Source: Microtetraspora fusca
Lineage (GTDB): Bacteria > Actinomycetota > Actinomycetes > Streptosporangiales > Streptosporangiaceae
NCBI RefSeq assembly: GCF_001570365.1
Contig: NZ_BBYK01000087.1
Location: 1 to 37,375 of the forward strand
Length of the DNA stretch: 37,375 bases
Reading direction: 5' to 3'
Position 1 is the first letter of the stretch; each line of letters starts with the position of its first letter. The notes beneath the pieces were generated by a model, which was not told the origin of the DNA, did not search any database, and saw only the letters and a list, made by a program, of their open reading frames with translations. A program made the translations under genes and the position numbers. Of this stretch, positions 33,921 to 37,375 are shown one piece after another.

Positions 33921-35066
33921 ATGCGGGACGCGGTGATCGTGGAAGCGGTACGGACCCCGGTGGGACGTCGCAACGGTGTCTTGTCGGGGGTTCACCCGGC
34001 GGATCTCTCGGCGCACGTCCTGCGGGCCTTGGTTTCGCGCGCCGGCGTGGATCCCGCACACGTTGACGATGTGATCTGGGGCTGCGTCGGGCAGATCGGT
34101 GATCAGGCGTTCAACATCGCGCGAACCGCCGCCCTGTCGGCGGGCTGGCCGGAGGCGGTACCCGGGGTCACGGTCGACCGGCAGTGCGGCTCGTCACAGC
34201 AGGCGATCCACTTCGCCGCCGCAGGGGTCATCGCGGGTCATTATGACCTGGTGGTGGCCGGTGGCGTGGAGTCGATGTCGCGGGTGCCGATGGGTTCGTC
34301 CTTCGCCGGCGGGTTCCCCCTGGGTTCCGACTACCGCGCGCGGTACGGCGACACCATGCCGAACCAGGGCGAGGGTGCCGAGATCATGGCGGAGCGGTGG
34401 GGCCTGTCGCGTCAGCGGCTCGACGAGTTCTCGCTCGCGTCGCACGAGAAGGCGGCGGCGGCACAGGACGCCGGTCGGTTCGACGCCGAGATCGCGCCGG
34501 TGACGTTGCCGGACGGCACCGTGGTATCGGCCGATGAAGGCGTACGCCGAGGCGGCACGCTGGACGGACTGGCGAGGCTCAAGCCGGCGTTCCGGCCGGC
34601 TGGCCGGGTCACGGCGGGTAACTCCTCGCAGATCTCCGACGGGGCGGCGGCGGTGCTGGTGACGACGTCCGAGACGGCGGCCGCGCTGGGGCTGACGCCG
34701 CTGGTCCGGGTGCACACCGCGGTGCTCGCGGGCGACGCGCCGATGCCGATGTTGACCGCGCCCATCCCGGCGACGCTGAAGGCGCTGAAGAAGGCGGGGC
34801 TCTCGATCGGCGACATCGGCGCCTTCGAATGCAGCGAGGCCTTCGCGTGCCTGCCGCTGGCGTGGCTCGCCGAGACCGGGGCGGACGAGAAGGCGCTGAA
34901 CGTCAACGGTGGCGCGATCGCGCTCGGCCACCCGCTCGGCGGATCGGGGGCACGGCTGGCGACGACGCTGATCCATCACATGCGGTCGGAGGGCGTGCGG
35001 TACGGCCTGCAGACGATGTGCGAAGGCGGCGGCCAGGCCAACACGACGATCTACGAACTGGTCTGA
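33921..35066 (+). CDS. Acetyl-CoA C-acyltransferase (beta-ketothiolase)
   Basis: The protein has 381 residues with the complete degradative thiolase set: nucleophile Cys89 (DRQCGSS), His337 (GHPLGGSGAR) and Cys367 (CEGGGQANTTIYE). The active-site NEAFA motif reads CSEAFA, with Ser305 in place of Asn. It cleaves beta-ketoacyl-CoA with CoA to give acetyl- or propionyl-CoA. It begins the operon divergent from the acyl-CoA ligase and is followed by the 3-hydroxyacyl-CoA dehydrogenase gene after 101 bases. Unlike the thiolase-like protein at 23743, this one should be a working thiolase, though the Ser305 change may alter specificity. Confidence 0.92.
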   Translation: MRDAVIVEAVRTPVGRRNGVLSGVHPADLSAHVLRALVSRAGVDPAHVDDVIWGCVGQIGDQAFNIARTAALSAGWPEAVPGVTVDRQCGSSQQAIHFAAAGVIAGHYDLVVAGGVESMSRVPMGSSFAGGFPLGSDYRARYGDTMPNQGEGAEIMAERWGLSRQRLDEFSLASHEKAAAAQDAGRFDAEIAPVTLPDGTVVSADEGVRRGGTLDGLARLKPAFRPAGRVTAGNSSQISDGAAAVLVTTSETAAALGLTPLVRVHTAVLAGDAPMPMLTAPIPATLKALKKAGLSIGDIGAFECSEAFACLPLAWLAETGADEKALNVNGGAIALGHPLGGSGARLATTLIHHMRSEGVRYGLQTMCEGGGQANTTIYELV

Positions 35067-35167
35067 CTCAGACCAGGCCCCCTGTATTTCAACATCGACT
35101 GGAAGCTGGAACTTATGACCAACCAGGTCAACGCCCGTGGTCGGGCAGGCGGAAGTGGGACGCGAGC

Positions 35168-35962
35168 ATGAGCCAGATGCGCATCGCCGTGATCGGCGCC
35201 GGGATCATGGGCAGCGGCATCGCCCAGGCGACGGCCACCCACGGCTACCGCACTTACTGCTACGACCTGTCCGAAGAGCAGATCAAGGTCGCGCGGGAGC
35301 TCGTCGTGGACGGTCGCTACGGCCTGCGCCGGGCGGTGGAGCGGAACAAGATCTCCCCCGAGCGGGCGCGAGCCGCGCAGGAGCGGCTGTCCTTCGGCAC
35401 CGATCTGGCTGAGGCGCTGGATTCGGCCGATCTGGTCGTCGAGTGCATTCCGGAAGACCTGGGTCTCAAGACGCGGATGTTCAGACGTCTGGATGAGATG
35501 GCTCCACCGGAGGCGATCCTGACGTCGAACACCTCGGGTCACCCGATCTGTGCGCTGGCGGGGGCGACGACGCGTCCGGAGAAGGTGATGGGGTGGCACT
35601 GGTCATCGCCGGCGCCGGTCATGCCGCTGGCAGAACTCGTCGTGACGCCGCAGACCAGCCAGGAAACGGTCGACGCGGTTGTTCAGGTCGCGGCCTCGTG
35701 CGGCAAGAACCCTGTCGTGGTCAAAGAGAACCCGTTCGTCTGGGGATTCGTCGGCAACCGTGTGCTGACGGCCATGGTGCGTGAGGCCCAGCGAGTGGTC
35801 GACGAAGGGCTGGCCACCAAAGACCAGGTCGACCAGATCGTCGTCGACGGCTTCAGATGGCCGGTCGGTCCCTTCGCCCTGGTGGACGGGTCCGCGAGCG
35901 GGTGGGGCGAGAACCGCTCATCGACCGCGCCCCCGAAAGACGCCCCTTGGAAGCGTGGCTGA
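35168..35962 (+). CDS. 3-hydroxyacyl-CoA dehydrogenase
   Basis: The protein has 264 residues. The N-terminal NAD-binding motif is GAGIMGSG (10-17), SNTSG at 120-124 contains the conserved Ser and Asn, and the catalytic His144 lies in GWHWSS, a variant of the common GMHFFNP. The C-terminal dimerisation domain includes FVGNRV and the GFRWPVGPFALVDG stretch. It ends soon after this, about 20-40 residues earlier than many relatives, but without a visible break. Such enzymes normally act on the (3S) isomer, whereas the SDR at 16998 is of the (3R) type. ATG 35168 fits the family start; GGAAGTGGGA lies upstream. Confidence 0.88.
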   Translation: MSQMRIAVIGAGIMGSGIAQATATHGYRTYCYDLSEEQIKVARELVVDGRYGLRRAVERNKISPERARAAQERLSFGTDLAEALDSADLVVECIPEDLGLKTRMFRRLDEMAPPEAILTSNTSGHPICALAGATTRPEKVMGWHWSSPAPVMPLAELVVTPQTSQETVDAVVQVAASCGKNPVVVKENPFVWGFVGNRVLTAMVREAQRVVDEGLATKDQVDQIVVDGFRWPVGPFALVDGSASGWGENRSSTAPPKDAPWKRG

Positions 35963-35978
35963 CGATTCGGAGTGTCCT

Positions 35979-37178
35979 GTGACCGATGTGATACGTGCCG
36001 CCGCACACGACGACGTGCCCGACATGATCGTCCTCCTCCACGAGGCTTTCGCCGTCGCCTCCGGCACCCGCGGCGATAAGGCCGATCTTCCTCTCCAGGG
36101 GCGTTACGTCCTCGAACGCGACGGCATCGTTTGCGCCACAGCGGTGGCCACTCCCCTCGGCCAGTACTTCGGCGGCCGGGAACTGAAGGCCACCGGCGTC
36201 CACAGTGTGGCCGTCGGCACCGACTACCGCGGTTCGGGCGCGGGCAGTCTGCTCATGGACGGCATGCTCAAAGAGATGTACGCCGACGGGGTAGCGGTCT
36301 CGACCCTTTTTCCCAGCGCGCCGGCGGCGTACCGGAAGGCCGGCTGGGAGATCGCCGGCGACCATCGCACCTACCGCGCGCCGCTCGAGGCGCTGCCGGT
36401 CACCAAGGGGTCCGAGGCCCTGGTCAGGACCTGGACCTACGACGACCTGCCGGCGATCGTCGACTGCTACAACCGATTCGCTGCGACGGAACAAGGGCTG
36501 TTGGCCCGGTCGCCGTACTGGTGGGACTTGCGACACCCAAAGGACGCCGACCGGACTTCCGTCTTTCGCCGGGCGGTGTGGGAGGACGGTCGGGTCACCG
36601 GCTATGTCGCGTACCGCAAGCAGTCAGCTGGTAAGGACCTGCCCCACTACTTCGATGTCGAGGTGAGTGAGGTCGTCTGGACCACCCCTACTGCATCGGC
36701 CGCACTGTTGACCCACTTCGCAAGGCACAAGGGCCTGGGACGCGACCTGCTGTGGTCGGGCCCGCCTCGGGACCCGTGGTTGAGCCTTCTGGGCGGCCTG
36801 GTCGCGCGCGTCGAGTTCTGCTACCCGTGGATGCTGCGCATCGTCGATGTGGCCGCGGCGCTGTCGGGCCGCGGGTACCCGACATGGGTCGACGCGGCTG
36901 TCTGCTTCGACCTTACCGACCCGAATCTGCGGGAGAACACCGGTCGCTGGCTGCTGAAGGTGTCCGACGGTAAGGCGACGGTCGAATTCGGAGTCGGCGA
37001 TGACGATGTGCCGATCGTGACGCTGGGATCCTGTGAGCTGGCAGCTCTCTACTCGGGCTGGGCGAGCACCCGTGACCTGCTGCGCGCCGGGCGGCTCGCG
37101 ATCAGCGCCCCGGAGGCGGTCGACGCGCTGGACCGGATCTTCACCGGCCCTCCCGCCTGGCTGCCGGAGATGTTCTAG
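35979..37178 (+). CDS. Eis-like GNAT N-acetyltransferase
   Basis: The protein has 399 residues with the three-part plan of mycobacterial Eis: an N-terminal GNAT domain with the acetyl-CoA loop YRGSGAG (about 87-93), a second GNAT-like half (about 145-280) and a C-terminal SCP2/sterol-carrier-like domain (about 290-399). Eis enzymes acetylate amines, for example aminoglycosides and lysine side chains. GTG 35979 has GGAG six bases upstream. It follows the dehydrogenase gene by 16 bases and is probably in the same operon, where it might modify an amine fragment or protect the cell. That role is inference. Confidence 0.85.
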   Translation: MTDVIRAAAHDDVPDMIVLLHEAFAVASGTRGDKADLPLQGRYVLERDGIVCATAVATPLGQYFGGRELKATGVHSVAVGTDYRGSGAGSLLMDGMLKEMYADGVAVSTLFPSAPAAYRKAGWEIAGDHRTYRAPLEALPVTKGSEALVRTWTYDDLPAIVDCYNRFAATEQGLLARSPYWWDLRHPKDADRTSVFRRAVWEDGRVTGYVAYRKQSAGKDLPHYFDVEVSEVVWTTPTASAALLTHFARHKGLGRDLLWSGPPRDPWLSLLGGLVARVEFCYPWMLRIVDVAAALSGRGYPTWVDAAVCFDLTDPNLRENTGRWLLKVSDGKATVEFGVGDDDVPIVTLGSCELAALYSGWASTRDLLRAGRLAISAPEAVDALDRIFTGPPAWLPEMF

Positions 37179-37369
37179 CGGCAGGGGTGCGGAGCTGGGC
37201 ATTGTCCTTGGCCTGCCGGTCCGGATCCGCGGCCTGCGGGTCATGGTGGGGGCGGATCTGCCGGACTGGTTCTGACTTCGACACTCGTAGAACCCGCGCC
37301 CTCCGTTTTCCGTCCCGAGCCCATAGAGATCGACCCATCACATAAGGCCCGCCCATGAGAGGAAGCGAC

Positions 37370-37375
37370 ATGCGT
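37370..37375 (+). CDS. Possible gene start cut by the window edge
   Basis: ATG 37370 is preceded at a good distance by GAGAGGAAG (37358-37366 region), a strong ribosome-binding site. Only two codons are inside the window, so nothing can be said about the product. The stretch from 37179 to here shows no other convincing gene. Confidence 0.3.

Noticed and set aside
1-37375. CRISPR arrays, tRNA or rRNA genes, phage genes, biosynthetic megasynthases
   Set aside because: Looked for and not seen: no regularly spaced repeats, no cloverleaf-like genes, no structural phage or PKS/NRPS motifs.

Overview
The window looks like a chromosomal segment of a high-GC Actinomycetota, probably a soil actinomycete of the Streptosporangiales/Streptomycetales kind. 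This rests on very strong GC bias at third codon positions, frequent GTG starts, overlapping ATGA/GTGA gene junctions, TAGGGT-type -10 boxes placed so that transcripts would be leaderless, and many secreted tripeptidyl-aminopeptidase-like hydrolases and oligopeptide (family 5) ABC transporters. No species was identified.

Left part (1-5.9 kb): unrelated single genes. These are a LuxR-type response regulator whose N-terminus appears to be replaced by histidine-kinase membrane sequence; a secreted alpha/beta-hydrolase; a short coding remnant; a DedA/VTT membrane protein; and a divergent pair of a PLP-dependent ammonia-lyase-like enzyme and a LysR regulator that share an inverted-repeat control region.

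Middle part (5.9-16.3 kb): a peptide-utilisation locus. A five-gene Opp/Dpp transporter (binding protein, two permeases, two ATPases) runs by overlapping junctions into a GntR/FCD regulator, then an M20 amidohydrolase and a secreted aminopeptidase-like hydrolase. A 10+10 bp perfect palindrome stands before the M20 gene, and a degenerate copy overlaps the -35 box of the transporter promoter. This suggests one small GntR regulon with two leaderless promoters. A decayed IS5-family transposase remnant separates this locus from the next.

Right part (16.3-37.2 kb): an accessory catabolic island. A TetR regulator and an SDR dehydrogenase converge. The SDR is divergent from a second Opp-type transporter, with two TAACGATCGTTA palindromes between them, and one permease of this transporter is fused to its ATPase. 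The transporter genes lead into a thiolase-like protein without the usual cysteine, a DUF35 zinc-ribbon partner and an alpha-methylacyl-CoA racemase. A second TetR gene is divergent from an S9 peptidase and a metal-dependent amidohydrolase. The next block, on the minus strand, is an acyl-CoA ligase, a tiny AtzG-like subunit and an amidase. It is divergent from a beta-ketothiolase, a 3-hydroxyacyl-CoA dehydrogenase and an Eis-like acetyltransferase. The two divergent promoter regions (27.2 and 33.9 kb) carry the same long motif, so the second TetR may control both. My inference is that the island imports a peptide- or amide-containing compound, hydrolyses its amide bonds, and degrades the released, probably alpha-methyl-branched, acid as a CoA ester. 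No acyl-CoA dehydrogenase or enoyl-CoA hydratase is present in the window.
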